Of a stretch of DNA of 64,000 nucleotides, positions 48,763 through 57,230 are shown one piece after another; position 1 is the stretch's first letter; each line of letters opens with the position of its first letter. A program made the translations under genes and the position numbers. The stretch comes from Gp7-AA10 sp035636095 (GTDB lineage: Bacteria > Acidobacteriota > Thermoanaerobaculia > Gp7-AA8): assembly GCA_035636095.1 (NCBI GenBank), contig DASPZU010000009.1:1-64000 (forward strand). The letters run 5' to 3'. The notes under the pieces are model-generated. The model made no database searches and was not told the origin of the DNA. It worked only from the letters and a program-made list of their open reading frames with translations.

Positions 48763-50601
48763 TTATTGAGGAGTATCGGAGGGCACGCCCGCCTTCACCG
48801 GATTGTAGAGCATGACGCTGGTAAGAATTCGCGAGGCATTCTGCAATTCGAAAATTGCGTCGTTGAGGGTGGACTTGCTTTCAGCGGCCACAGATTCCTT
48901 CGCCTTGGCGATCATCTTCTGCACCTTGTCTCGGTCGGCGTCAGTGAGCAGCTTCCCGAACTCGCGGAAAACTTTCTCATTGGTGTAAATCATTCCCTCC
49001 AGCTTGTTCTGCAGCATTCGCATCTCGCGCCGGTTGGCATCGGCCTTCTGATGCTCTTCCGCTTCCGTGACCAGACGATCGATTTCGTCCTTCGAAAGCC
49101 CGCCCGCAGGATTGATTTGTACGCCTTGCGACTGACCGGTGGCCTGATCGCGGGCGGTGACGTTGACGATGCCGTTGGAGTCGATGGCGAAGATGACTTC
49201 GATCTGCGGCACGCCGCGCGGTGAAGCGGGGATGCCGACCAGATCGAACTTGCCGAGCGATTTGTTCTCGCGCGCGAATTCGCGCTCGCCCTGCAGCACG
49301 TGGACCTGCACTTTGCTCTGATTGTCGGCGACGGTCGTGAAGATCAGCGAGTTCTTGGTCGGGATGGTGGAGTTGCGCTCGATGATCTTGGTGAAGAGCC
49401 CGCCGTGCGTTTCGATTCCGAGCGACAGCGGCGTGACGTCCAGAAGGATCATGTCCTTGATGTCGCCGCGGAGGATGCCGCCCTGCACGGCCGCACCGAT
49501 GGCAACGACTTCGTCGGGATTGATGTTGCGGTTGGGCTCCTTGCCAAAGGCGCGCTGTACTGCTTCGACCACGCGCGGCATGCGCGTCTGCCCGCCTACC
49601 AGGACCACTTCATCGATCTGTCCCGGGCGAAGGCCGGCGGCTTTGAGCGCGTCGTTGACCGGATCGATCGTCTTTTGAATGAGATCTTCGACCATCTGCT
49701 CGAAGTCGCGTCGCGCCAGAACTTTGTTCAAATGTTTTGGCCCCGCGGCGTCGGAGGAGATGAACGGCAGCGTGATGCGCGTCTCGGGCGCGCTGGACAG
49801 ATCGTGTTTCGCGCGCTCGGACGCTTCCTTGAGCCGCTGCAGGGCCATGCGGTCATCGCGCAGATTGAGTCCGGTGTCGTGCTGGAAGCCGTCGATCAGC
49901 CAATCCATGATCCGCTTATCGAAGTCTTCGCCGCCGAGGTAGGTGTCGCCGGAGGTGGAGAGAACTTCGAACAGACCGTCTTCCAGCTTCAGGATCGAAA
50001 TATCGAACGTACCGCCGCCGAGGTCGTAGACAGCGATCAACTGGTTCTCTCTGTTGTCCATGCCGTAGGCCAGCGCGGCGGCGGTGGGCTCGTTGATGAT
50101 ACGGAGCACTTCCAGGCCCGCGATTTTGCCGGCGTCGCGGGTGGCCTGACGCTGCGAATCGTTGAAGTACGCCGGCACGGTGATGATGGCCTCGGTGATC
50201 GGCTCGCCCAGAAAATCTTCCGCGAACGCTTTGATCTCCATCAGCACGAAGGCCGAGATCTCCTCCGGCGAATATTCGCGATCGCGGATCCGCACTTTGA
50301 TGTCGCCGTTGGACGCCGCCACGATCTGATAGGGCAGCACCTGCTTGGCGCGCCCGACTTCTTCGGAATCGTACTTGCGGCCGATGAGTCGCTTGATCGC
50401 GAACACCGTGTTGAAAGGATTGGTGATCGACTGCCGCTTCGCGATCTGCCCGACCAGACGATCGCCGTCTTCCGTGAAGCCGACCACCGACGGCGTGGTG
50501 CGGCTGCCCTCGCGGTTCGGGATCACCTGCGGCGTCGTCACGTCGACGACGGCCACGCAGGAGTTGGTCGTTCCTAAATCAATACCGATGATTTTGGGCA
50601 T
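48763..50601 (-). CDS. dnaK: Chaperone DnaK (Hsp70)
   Basis: A 612-residue Hsp70. The ATPase domain starts IIGIDLGTTNSCVAV and has YDLGGGTFDISIL and VLVGGQTRMPRV; the substrate-binding domain includes LLDVTPLSLGIETHGG, the TIPT segment and the helical lid. The C-terminal Gly-rich tail seen in E. coli is short here. It folds proteins with DnaJ and GrpE, encoded on either side. Confidence 0.98.
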   Translation of the reverse strand: MPKIIGIDLGTTNSCVAVVDVTTPQVIPNREGSRTTPSVVGFTEDGDRLVGQIAKRQSITNPFNTVFAIKRLIGRKYDSEEVGRAKQVLPYQIVAASNGDIKVRIRDREYSPEEISAFVLMEIKAFAEDFLGEPITEAIITVPAYFNDSQRQATRDAGKIAGLEVLRIINEPTAAALAYGMDNRENQLIAVYDLGGGTFDISILKLEDGLFEVLSTSGDTYLGGEDFDKRIMDWLIDGFQHDTGLNLRDDRMALQRLKEASERAKHDLSSAPETRITLPFISSDAAGPKHLNKVLARRDFEQMVEDLIQKTIDPVNDALKAAGLRPGQIDEVVLVGGQTRMPRVVEAVQRAFGKEPNRNINPDEVVAIGAAVQGGILRGDIKDMILLDVTPLSLGIETHGGLFTKIIERNSTIPTKNSLIFTTVADNQSKVQVHVLQGEREFARENKSLGKFDLVGIPASPRGVPQIEVIFAIDSNGIVNVTARDQATGQSQGVQINPAGGLSKDEIDRLVTEAEEHQKADANRREMRMLQNKLEGMIYTNEKVFREFGKLLTDADRDKVQKMIAKAKESVAAESKSTLNDAIFELQNASRILTSVMLYNPVKAGVPSDTPQ

Positions 50602-50618
50602 TTCGGGTTCCGAAAATT

Positions 50619-51242
50619 CTACCTTGCCTCTTCCGATCCACCCACCGCCACCTTGACCATGGCGGGGCGGAGCAGGCGATCATGAAGGAAATAACCTTTT
50701 TGCAGGACCGCCACCACGGTGTGCGAGGGAACGTTCGGATTCTCTTCGCGCACCACCGCTTCGTGAATCTTGGGATCGAACGGCACGCCCGATTCCTCGA
50801 TGGGCCGGAGACCGTGCTTCTTCAGTCCATCGAACAATTGCTTGTAGATCAGGAGAACGCCGCGATGGAAATCATCGCCTTCTGCGGCGTGCTCGAGTGC
50901 GCGATCGAAGTTATCGAGCACGGGCAGCAACTCCTTCATCAGATTGGAAAGGGCGTATTTGAAGAAATCCTGTTTCTCGCGCTCAGAGCGCTTTCGGAAA
51001 TTCTCGAAATCGGCGAGCGTGCGCAGATAGCGATCTTTGTAATCGATCTGCTCCTGCATCAGCGGAGCTTCATCTTGCGCAGCGGCAGCAGCCTTTGCGC
51101 GCCGCGTCGCAGTGGAGTCGGCGGCTTCCTTGGCGGCGATCTCCATCGAGTGTTCGAGGTCTTCGATCGACTCCCCGGTATCCTCGAGAACGTAACTGTC
51201 GTCGTCGCCGCCGTTCCCGCTGGGTCTTTTTTCGTCTGCCAT
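50619..51242 (-). CDS. grpE: Nucleotide exchange factor GrpE
   Basis: A 207-residue protein with an acidic N-terminal tail, a long dimerising helix (YKDRYLRTLADFENFRKRSE) and the C-terminal beta domain (GVPFDPKIHEAVVREENPN, VVAVLQKGYFLHDRLLRPA). It releases ADP from DnaK. The ATG overlaps the hrcA stop by one base (TAATG). Confidence 0.96.
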   Translation of the reverse strand: MADEKRPSGNGGDDDSYVLEDTGESIEDLEHSMEIAAKEAADSTATRRAKAAAAAQDEAPLMQEQIDYKDRYLRTLADFENFRKRSEREKQDFFKYALSNLMKELLPVLDNFDRALEHAAEGDDFHRGVLLIYKQLFDGLKKHGLRPIEESGVPFDPKIHEAVVREENPNVPSHTVVAVLQKGYFLHDRLLRPAMVKVAVGGSEEAR

Positions 51243-52312
51243 TACTGCTGCTGCTCCTGTTCTTCCTCGATCTTGCGGCTCAGAGCGCGACTGAGGTAAT
51301 CGACCAGCGGTGCCATGCGGGCGTACTCCATTCGCATCGGCCCGATGATGCCCACCATTCCCAGCGGCGCGTGCGAGCCGTACCGCCGGGCGACCACGCT
51401 GAAATTGTGCACCTGGGTGAAGTCAGTTTCCGATCCGATCAGAATCTGCAGCCCATCTTCGCAAAGGCACGAGTTGAGCAGCTCGATCAGCTTCTGCCGC
51501 TCCTGCAGCGCCAGCATCGTCTTCCGCAGCGAAGCGGCATCCGCGTATTCGGGCTTCAGCAGCATCGAAGTCGTACCCTCGACGTACAACTCATGCTCGA
51601 CCGGCGCCACATCGTTGACGGCTTCGATGCCCAGCGAAATCGTCTTCTGCAGCATCTGGTCGCCCAGAGCGCGCTCTTCTTCCGTCATGCGGACCAGGCG
51701 GCGGCGGATGGCATCGAGGTTCTGCCCGGAGAACTCGCTGGTGATGTAGCGGCTGATCTTCTCCAGCTCATCGCGTGTGAACGAGTGCAGCGACTCGATC
51801 ACCTTGTTCACCACCACGCCGTTCATGCCCACGATGATGCACATGATCTTGTTCTCGGCCACCAGGACGAAGTCCATGCTCCGGACCGCGAACTGCAGCA
51901 GCGTCGGCATGAAAACAACGCCGACCTGGTCGCTCATCTTCGACAGCACCCGCGAGGCCAGCTGGAGGACCTGGTCGATTTCGTTGGCGTGACGGACCTG
52001 ATCGTCGATCGCTTCGCGCTCGCGTGAGGTTAGCGCTCGCGATCGCATCAGGTGATCGATGAAGAAGCGATAGCCGCGATCGGTTGGAACACGTCCGGCC
52101 GAAGTGTGCGGTTGCTGGAGATAGCCGAGGTCTTCCAGATCGGCCATGACGTTGCGGAGACTGGCCGTCGAAAGACCGAAGCGCCCCGATCGGGCCAGTG
52201 AGCGCGAGCTGATCGCTTCGCCGGTCGCGACGTGCTGCATGATGATCTCTCGCAGCACTTCGCGGGCCCGACTGTCGAGCTCGTCTTCGTAAAGTTCCAG
52301 TTTTTGCACCAT
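51242..52312 (-). CDS. hrcA: Heat-shock repressor HrcA
   Basis: A 356-residue repressor: an N-terminal winged helix (GEAISSRSLARSGRFGLSTASLRNVMADLEDLGYL, about 35-70) and a GAF-like C-terminal domain. HrcA binds the CIRCE operator in front of chaperone operons. No TTAGCACTC-N9-GAGTGCTAA element is present in the 39-base gap before this gene, so either the operator lies elsewhere (for example at groESL) or the operon is controlled in another way. Confidence 0.94.
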   Translation of the reverse strand: MVQKLELYEDELDSRAREVLREIIMQHVATGEAISSRSLARSGRFGLSTASLRNVMADLEDLGYLQQPHTSAGRVPTDRGYRFFIDHLMRSRALTSREREAIDDQVRHANEIDQVLQLASRVLSKMSDQVGVVFMPTLLQFAVRSMDFVLVAENKIMCIIVGMNGVVVNKVIESLHSFTRDELEKISRYITSEFSGQNLDAIRRRLVRMTEEERALGDQMLQKTISLGIEAVNDVAPVEHELYVEGTTSMLLKPEYADAASLRKTMLALQERQKLIELLNSCLCEDGLQILIGSETDFTQVHNFSVVARRYGSHAPLGMVGIIGPMRMEYARMAPLVDYLSRALSRKIEEEQEQQQ

Positions 52313-52351
52313 CGCTATGAAATAGTACGGGTTTCGCTAACAGATTGAGAA

Positions 52352-52960
52352 ATGAGCATATTCGCAGCCATCCTCCTCGCCGCAACTATCGACCGGATTG
52401 CGGCCCTTGTCGACCGGCAGGTCCTGACGGTCAGCGAGATCGGCCAGATGGCGGAAATCCGCTTCTTTCCTCGAACGTCGGGCTGGAGCGATGACGATTA
52501 TCGCAAGAACATTCTCGACGCCCTGATCGCGCAGGCGCTGCGGTTTCGGGACGTCGAGCGCTTCGGCGCCGAGGACGTCTCGAAGGACGCCATCGAAGCG
52601 CGGCTTCTGCAGATCCAGCAGCGTTTCGCCTCGCCGGCCGACTTCACGACGGCGCTGCAGCGCACCGAGCTGACCCTGGAGGAGGTCCGCGCGCTGATCA
52701 AGCGGCAGTTACAGGTCGAAACCTACATTCAGGAGCGCTTCGCACCGATGATTTTCGTGGCAACCGAAGAGATCGAGAACTATTACAAAGGGCCGTGGAC
52801 GCAGCAGCGCCGCGCGCGCGGCCTTCCCGTTCCATCTCTCGCCGAGGTGCAGGACGAAATCCGCTCGCAGCTCAAATCGACGCGCTTGCAGCAGGAAGTC
52901 GAGCGCTGGACGACACAGCTTCGCTCGCGCGCCAACGTCGACATTTACGCGTTGAAGTAG
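52352..52960 (+). CDS. SurA N-terminal-like periplasmic protein
   Basis: A 202-residue protein with a short N-terminal hydrophobic stretch (MSIFAAILLAATIDRI) and helices resembling the chaperone domain of SurA/PpiC proteins (IAALVDRQVLTVSEIGQMAEI, EVRALIKRQLQVETYIQERF, EEIENYYKGPWTQQ). No parvulin isomerase domain follows. Such stand-alone domains may chaperone outer-membrane proteins; the role is inferred. It is divergent from hrcA with 39 bases between. Confidence 0.72.
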   Translation: MSIFAAILLAATIDRIAALVDRQVLTVSEIGQMAEIRFFPRTSGWSDDDYRKNILDALIAQALRFRDVERFGAEDVSKDAIEARLLQIQQRFASPADFTTALQRTELTLEEVRALIKRQLQVETYIQERFAPMIFVATEEIENYYKGPWTQQRRARGLPVPSLAEVQDEIRSQLKSTRLQQEVERWTTQLRSRANVDIYALK

Positions 52961-52974
52961 GCCTGATCCCCTCT

Positions 52975-53010
52975 CTTACTAACCTTACCGGCCTTACAGG
53001 CCTTACCATT
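52975..53010. repeat. Nonamer tandem array between SurA-N-like gene and kinase
   Basis: Four units: CTTACTAAC, CTTACCGGC, CTTACAGGC, CTTACCATT. The CTTAC core is constant. There is no inverted arm, although GGCCTTACAGGCC is locally near-symmetric. It ends five bases before the kinase GTG. Confidence 0.75.
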
Positions 53011-53015
53011 AACGC

Positions 53016-55709
53016 GTGCTCCTCCAGGAAAACGCGATGCTCGGGCCGTACCGGGTCACCGGACGGATCGGCGAGGGTGGTATGGGCGCAGTCTACCGGG
53101 CGACTGATACTCGTCTGGGCCGCAATGTCGCGATCAAAGTCCTGACCGCGGTCACGCTCAGTGACAAGGAGCGGTTGCAGCGCTTCGAGCAGGAGGCCCG
53201 CGCCACGGGCATGCTCAATCACCCCAATCTGCTGACCATCTTCGATGTCGGGAGCACTGAGGGGACGCCGTATCTGGTCAGCGAGTTATTGGAAGGCGAA
53301 ACGTTGCGCGACCGGCTCGATCGCGGATCGATTCCTCCGCGAAAAGCCGTCGACATCGCGTTGCAGGTCGCACACGGACTGGCAGCGGCGCACGAAAAGG
53401 GCATCGTGCATCGCGATCTGAAGCCGGAGAACATCTACATCACCAAAGAAGGACGCGTGAAGATCCTCGACTTCGGCATCGCGAAGCTGAGTCCGATCGC
53501 CGGCAAAGATGGTCCGACCTTCCAGATGGCCGCCACCGAGCCCGGTATCGTCCTCGGCACGGTGGGTTACATGTCGCCGGAGCAAATTCGCGGTGAGCTG
53601 GTCGACCGGCGGTCCGACATCTTCGCGTTCGGCGCGATTCTGTACGAGATGTTGACCGGATCGCGGGCCTTCAAGCGCGATTCGTCGATTGAGACGCTCA
53701 GCGCGATTCTGAAAGAGGAACCGCAGGAGCTGCTGGAGCTGAATCCGAATACTCCGCCGCCGCTCGAGAAACTGGTGCGGCGCTGCCTCGAAAAAGATCG
53801 CGATCAACGATTCGGGTCCGCGCGCGATCTGGCATTCAACCTCGAAACGCTTTCGACATATTCGTCGCACGGAACGATGTCGGGCGTTCCAAATCCGGTG
53901 CCGCGGACCTCGGCGCAGGCGGCACTGCCGACCGCCGCAACCGCCCCGCCCACCGCCGCCCAGGCGCCCGCCCCCACCACCCGGACGGCGGCCCTCACGC
54001 GCACGCGGACGCTGGCGGCGGTCAAGCCGCAGCCGCGAGTATCGCCGTCGTTGCTGATGTTGCTCTACATCGTGTCGATCGCGGGGGCGGCATGGGGCGG
54101 GTGGTACCTCGCGAATCGCATCGGGTCGCAGCGTCCCGACATCACCTTTCAGCGCATGACATTCCGTCGCGGCGAAGTGCGTGGAGGGCGGTTTGGCTCC
54201 GATGGCGACACCATTGTCTACAGCGCGTCGTGGGACGGCCAGCCGAGCGAGATTTATGTCGCCAATCGCCACGCGCCTGAGGCGCGGCCGGTCGCGCTGG
54301 CGGATGCCGATCTGCTGGCGGTCTCGAGATCGGCGGAGCTCGCGATTCTTCTTCGCAAAGATCGCTTGAGCGGACTAGGAACGCTGGCGCGCGTTCCCGT
54401 CGCCGGCGGGACGCCGCGCGAAATGGCCGATCAGGTTCTGCAGGCGGACTGGATGCCGAACTCGCAGGATCTGGCCATCATCCGATTCGACAAAGGGAAA
54501 TTTCGCGTCGAATCTCCGATCTCGACGGTGCTGTACGAGACGCCCCATCAGATCCGCGACATCCGGATGGCGCCGGACGGTAATCGCATCGCGTTCTTCG
54601 AGCCGCACGGCGACAAGATCGATCTGGTCGTTCTCGACAAACGCTCGCGAACTTCATCGCCGGTCGCTCGCGGCTGGAGCCACGGAGCGAACGGACTGGC
54701 GTGGACGCCGAGCGGAAAAGAGATCTGGGTCACCGGCACTGACACCTCTGCGCCTCCGGCGCTGTGGGCGGTCGACGTCGATAAGAGCGAAACACGATTG
54801 ATCAGCCGGCTGACCGGATCGATGAAATTATTCGACATCTCATCGAGCGGTCGCATTCTGCTGTCGAACGGAATGTGGCGCGCCGCGCTCGAATATCAGG
54901 CACCCGGCGACTTGACCGAGCGCGATCTGTCGTGGCTCGATTGGTCGATGCTCGCCGATCTGTCGGCGGACGGCCGCACGATTCTGTTCTCGGAAGGGCG
55001 GGAGGGCGGCGGCTCGAACAGCTCCATCTACCTGCGGCGCGCGGACGCGCCGACGCCGGTGAAGATCGGCGACGGTTACGGCGACGCGCTCTCCCCCAAC
55101 GGCAAACTCGTCCTCGGTCACGTCGGATCGAAGCTCGTCGTCCTTCCGACCGGCAGCGGGGAAGCGCGCGAATTGAAGATCGAGGGGGCCTTCGATACCG
55201 GGGCGGTGTGGCTGCCCGATTCGCGTCACGTGATCCTGGCCGGCGCGCTCAAAGACAAAGGATACGCACTGCATTTGCTCGACACCCTCGATGAGTCGGA
55301 AAGCCCGATTTCCCCTGAAAACATTTTCGGCGAGGCCTATCGCCCCTTCGCGCTCTCGCCCGATGGCCGCATGGTGGCCGGGATGACCAAGGACGAAACG
55401 ATCGCGCTCTATCCCATCTCGGGCGGCGCATCGGTGGCGGTCAGCGGAACGGAAAAAGGTGAGGTGCCGATCCAGTGGTCGGCCGATGGCGCGTCTCTTT
55501 TCGTCTACCGTCCCACGGCCATGCCGGCGCAGGTCTACAAGATCAACCTTTCGACCGGCGCGCGCGAGCTGTGGAAGCAATTCACGCCCATCGACCTTGC
55601 GGGAGTCTACAAAATCGCGCCGATCTGCATGACGCACGACGCCAGCGCGTACGCCTACGATGCGCAGCGCATCATGAGCGATCTGTACGTCGGCGAGGGA
55701 CTGCGATAG
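53016..55709 (+). CDS. Ser/Thr protein kinase with TolB/WD40-like propeller
   Basis: An 897-residue membrane kinase. ATP loop IGEGGMGAVY (18-27), Lys41 in VAIKVL, catalytic loop HRDLKPEN (132-139), DFG (152-154) and GTVGYMSPEQIRG activation end are all intact. A Pro/Ala/Thr-rich linker leads to a TM helix (LLMLLYIVSIAGAAWGGWYLA, about 345-365). The ~520-residue C-terminal part has propeller repeats (IRMAPDGNRIAFFEPHG, LSPNGKLVLGHVGSKL, LSPDGRMVAGM). Such a layout suggests an extracytoplasmic sensor. GTG 53016 is taken over ATG 53037 by similarity to other kinases; AGGA favours the latter. Confidence 0.93.
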   Translation: MLLQENAMLGPYRVTGRIGEGGMGAVYRATDTRLGRNVAIKVLTAVTLSDKERLQRFEQEARATGMLNHPNLLTIFDVGSTEGTPYLVSELLEGETLRDRLDRGSIPPRKAVDIALQVAHGLAAAHEKGIVHRDLKPENIYITKEGRVKILDFGIAKLSPIAGKDGPTFQMAATEPGIVLGTVGYMSPEQIRGELVDRRSDIFAFGAILYEMLTGSRAFKRDSSIETLSAILKEEPQELLELNPNTPPPLEKLVRRCLEKDRDQRFGSARDLAFNLETLSTYSSHGTMSGVPNPVPRTSAQAALPTAATAPPTAAQAPAPTTRTAALTRTRTLAAVKPQPRVSPSLLMLLYIVSIAGAAWGGWYLANRIGSQRPDITFQRMTFRRGEVRGGRFGSDGDTIVYSASWDGQPSEIYVANRHAPEARPVALADADLLAVSRSAELAILLRKDRLSGLGTLARVPVAGGTPREMADQVLQADWMPNSQDLAIIRFDKGKFRVESPISTVLYETPHQIRDIRMAPDGNRIAFFEPHGDKIDLVVLDKRSRTSSPVARGWSHGANGLAWTPSGKEIWVTGTDTSAPPALWAVDVDKSETRLISRLTGSMKLFDISSSGRILLSNGMWRAALEYQAPGDLTERDLSWLDWSMLADLSADGRTILFSEGREGGGSNSSIYLRRADAPTPVKIGDGYGDALSPNGKLVLGHVGSKLVVLPTGSGEARELKIEGAFDTGAVWLPDSRHVILAGALKDKGYALHLLDTLDESESPISPENIFGEAYRPFALSPDGRMVAGMTKDETIALYPISGGASVAVSGTEKGEVPIQWSADGASLFVYRPTAMPAQVYKINLSTGARELWKQFTPIDLAGVYKIAPICMTHDASAYAYDAQRIMSDLYVGEGLR

Positions 55710-55780
55710 GGATGAGGGCGGAGGGATGAGGGCGGAATGATCTCCGCTAGTTCATCCCTCATCCCTCATCCCTCATCCCT
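55708..55780. repeat. Fold-back heptamer array, AGGGATG/AGGGCGG unit
   Basis: The array starts inside the kinase TAG. The left arm alternates AGGGATG and AGGGCGG twice (55708-55735), and after a 17-base spacer the right arm is four copies of CATCCCT (55753-55780). The right arm lies in the TauE/SafE coding region and spells part of its first helix. Confidence 0.9.
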
Positions 55781-56501
55781 TCTGATTTTCGTCGCCGCCT
55801 TCCTCGCCGGGATCATCAACTCCATCGCCGGCGGCGGCACGCTCATCTCTTTTCCCGCGCTCGTCTGGCTCGGTCGCAATCCGATCCTCGCGAATGCGAC
55901 GAACGCCGCAGCGCTGTGGCCGGGGTCGTTCGCAGGGATGGTCGGATTCCGCCGCGATCTCGCGACCCTTCCGCGATGGTTGTTTCTTCTGACGATTCCC
56001 TCGCTGATCGGCGGCGGCGTCGGCGCGATGCTGCTGTTGCACACCAGCACGCGGACGTTCAACGCGCTCGTGCCCTGGTTGATCTTCGGGGCGACAATGC
56101 TTCTCGCGTTTCAGGAAGCGATCACGCGGCGAGTGAGGCTGCACGGGAACGCTACCTTCGTATTTATATTACAGTTTCTCGTCAGTATTTATGGTGGATA
56201 TTTTGGCGCGGGCATGGGAATCCTGATGTTGGCCGCGCTGGGACTCATCGGCCTCACCGACCTGCATCAGATGAACGGACTCAAGAATCTTCTGGCCATC
56301 TGCATCAACGGCGTGGCGGCCATCTACTTCGCACTCTCCGGCGCGGTGATCTGGTCCGACGCGATCGTGATGGCCATCGCCGCCATCGTGGGCGGATTCG
56401 CGGGCGCGAAGATGGCCCACAAGCTCGGACGCAGATTCGTCCGCATGGCCGTCGTGGTCATCGGCCTCGGCATGACGGTGGCGCTACTGATGCGCAAGTA
56501 G
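55737..56501 (+). CDS. TauE/SafE family membrane exporter
   Basis: A 254-residue protein with about seven TM helices. The family mark AGIINSIAGGGTLISFPALVW is in the first helices, followed by NATNAAALWPGS. TauE/SafE proteins move sulfite, sulfoacetate or other organic anions. The first ~15 residues (SSLIPHPSSLL) are encoded by CATCCCT heptamers, so the real start may lie later, though no better Met is seen before the first helix. Segment 56161-56206 has unusually AT-rich codons. It overlaps the convergent ABC gene by 18 bases. Confidence 0.85.
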   Translation: MISASSSLIPHPSSLLIFVAAFLAGIINSIAGGGTLISFPALVWLGRNPILANATNAAALWPGSFAGMVGFRRDLATLPRWLFLLTIPSLIGGGVGAMLLLHTSTRTFNALVPWLIFGATMLLAFQEAITRRVRLHGNATFVFILQFLVSIYGGYFGAGMGILMLAALGLIGLTDLHQMNGLKNLLAICINGVAAIYFALSGAVIWSDAIVMAIAAIVGGFAGAKMAHKLGRRFVRMAVVVIGLGMTVALLMRK

Positions 56502-57230
56502 CGCGCGGGTGGCGGCATGTGTCGGATTTGCGAGCACCTCGCGCGCGACTCCCTCTTCGACGACTTCACCATCGGCAAGGATGACGGCGCGATCCGCGAA
56601 ATCGCGGACGAAATCATCATCGTGCGTCGTGATCAGAAGTGTCCGGCCGCCGTCGGTCAATTTGACGAGCGTTTCTCCAAGCTCGCCGCGGCGTGCCGGA
56701 TCGAGCGACGCGGTCGGCTCGTCCATCAGGAGCAGGGGCGGATCCATGGCCATCGCGCGCGCGATCGCGACGCGTTGCGCCTCGCCGCCGGAAAGCTCGC
56801 GCGGCAACGCGTTGCGGCGGTGCGCGACGCCTAACGACTCCAGAAGCGCGTTGGCGCGCGCTTCAGCGTCGGTGCGAGCGACAGCGGCGACGTGCGTCGG
56901 GGCGAGCGTGACGTTGTGCAGCGCGGTCAGATGTTCGAAGAGATAGTGGAGTTGAAACACCATCCCCACGCGGCGGCGAAGCTCGCGCATCATGTTGCGC
57001 GGCGGCAGCGGACCGGCGCGAAGCGTCACGCCGTCGACGTCGATCGCTCCGGCGTCGAACGGCTCCAAAGCCGCGATGCAGCGAAGCACGGTCGTCTTTC
57101 CGCCACCCGAAAGTCCCATCAGCGCGACCAGCTCGCCGCGTCCGGCTCGCAAATCGATGCCGCGCAGAATCTCACGCTTGCCGCGCGTGAGACGCAGAGC
57201 CGCGATCCTCAGGACGTCGCGGCTTTCCAC
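56484..57230 (-). CDS. Polar amino-acid ABC transporter ATP-binding protein
   Basis: About 248 residues. Walker A is GLSGGGKTTVL, the Q-loop VGMVFQLHYLF, the signature ELSGGEAQRVAIARA and Walker B LLLMDEPTASLDP; the H-loop is TTHDDDF. It is close to the GlnQ/HisP class. I place the start at GTG 57230 (ESRDVLRI), which overlaps the permease gene by 22 bases; the longer frame would overlap it further. It energises uptake by the fused binding protein-permease upstream. Confidence 0.9.
   Translation of the reverse strand: MESRDVLRIAALRLTRGKREILRGIDLRAGRGELVALMGLSGGGKTTVLRCIAALEPFDAGAIDVDGVTLRAGPLPPRNMMRELRRRVGMVFQLHYLFEHLTALHNVTLAPTHVAAVARTDAEARANALLESLGVAHRRNALPRELSGGEAQRVAIARAMAMDPPLLLMDEPTASLDPARRGELGETLVKLTDGGRTLLITTHDDDFVRDFADRAVILADGEVVEEGVAREVLANPTHAATRALLAHQ

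Noticed and set aside
49300..50577. Plus-strand open frame opposite dnaK
   Set aside because: It mirrors the codons of dnaK and has no recognisable fold.
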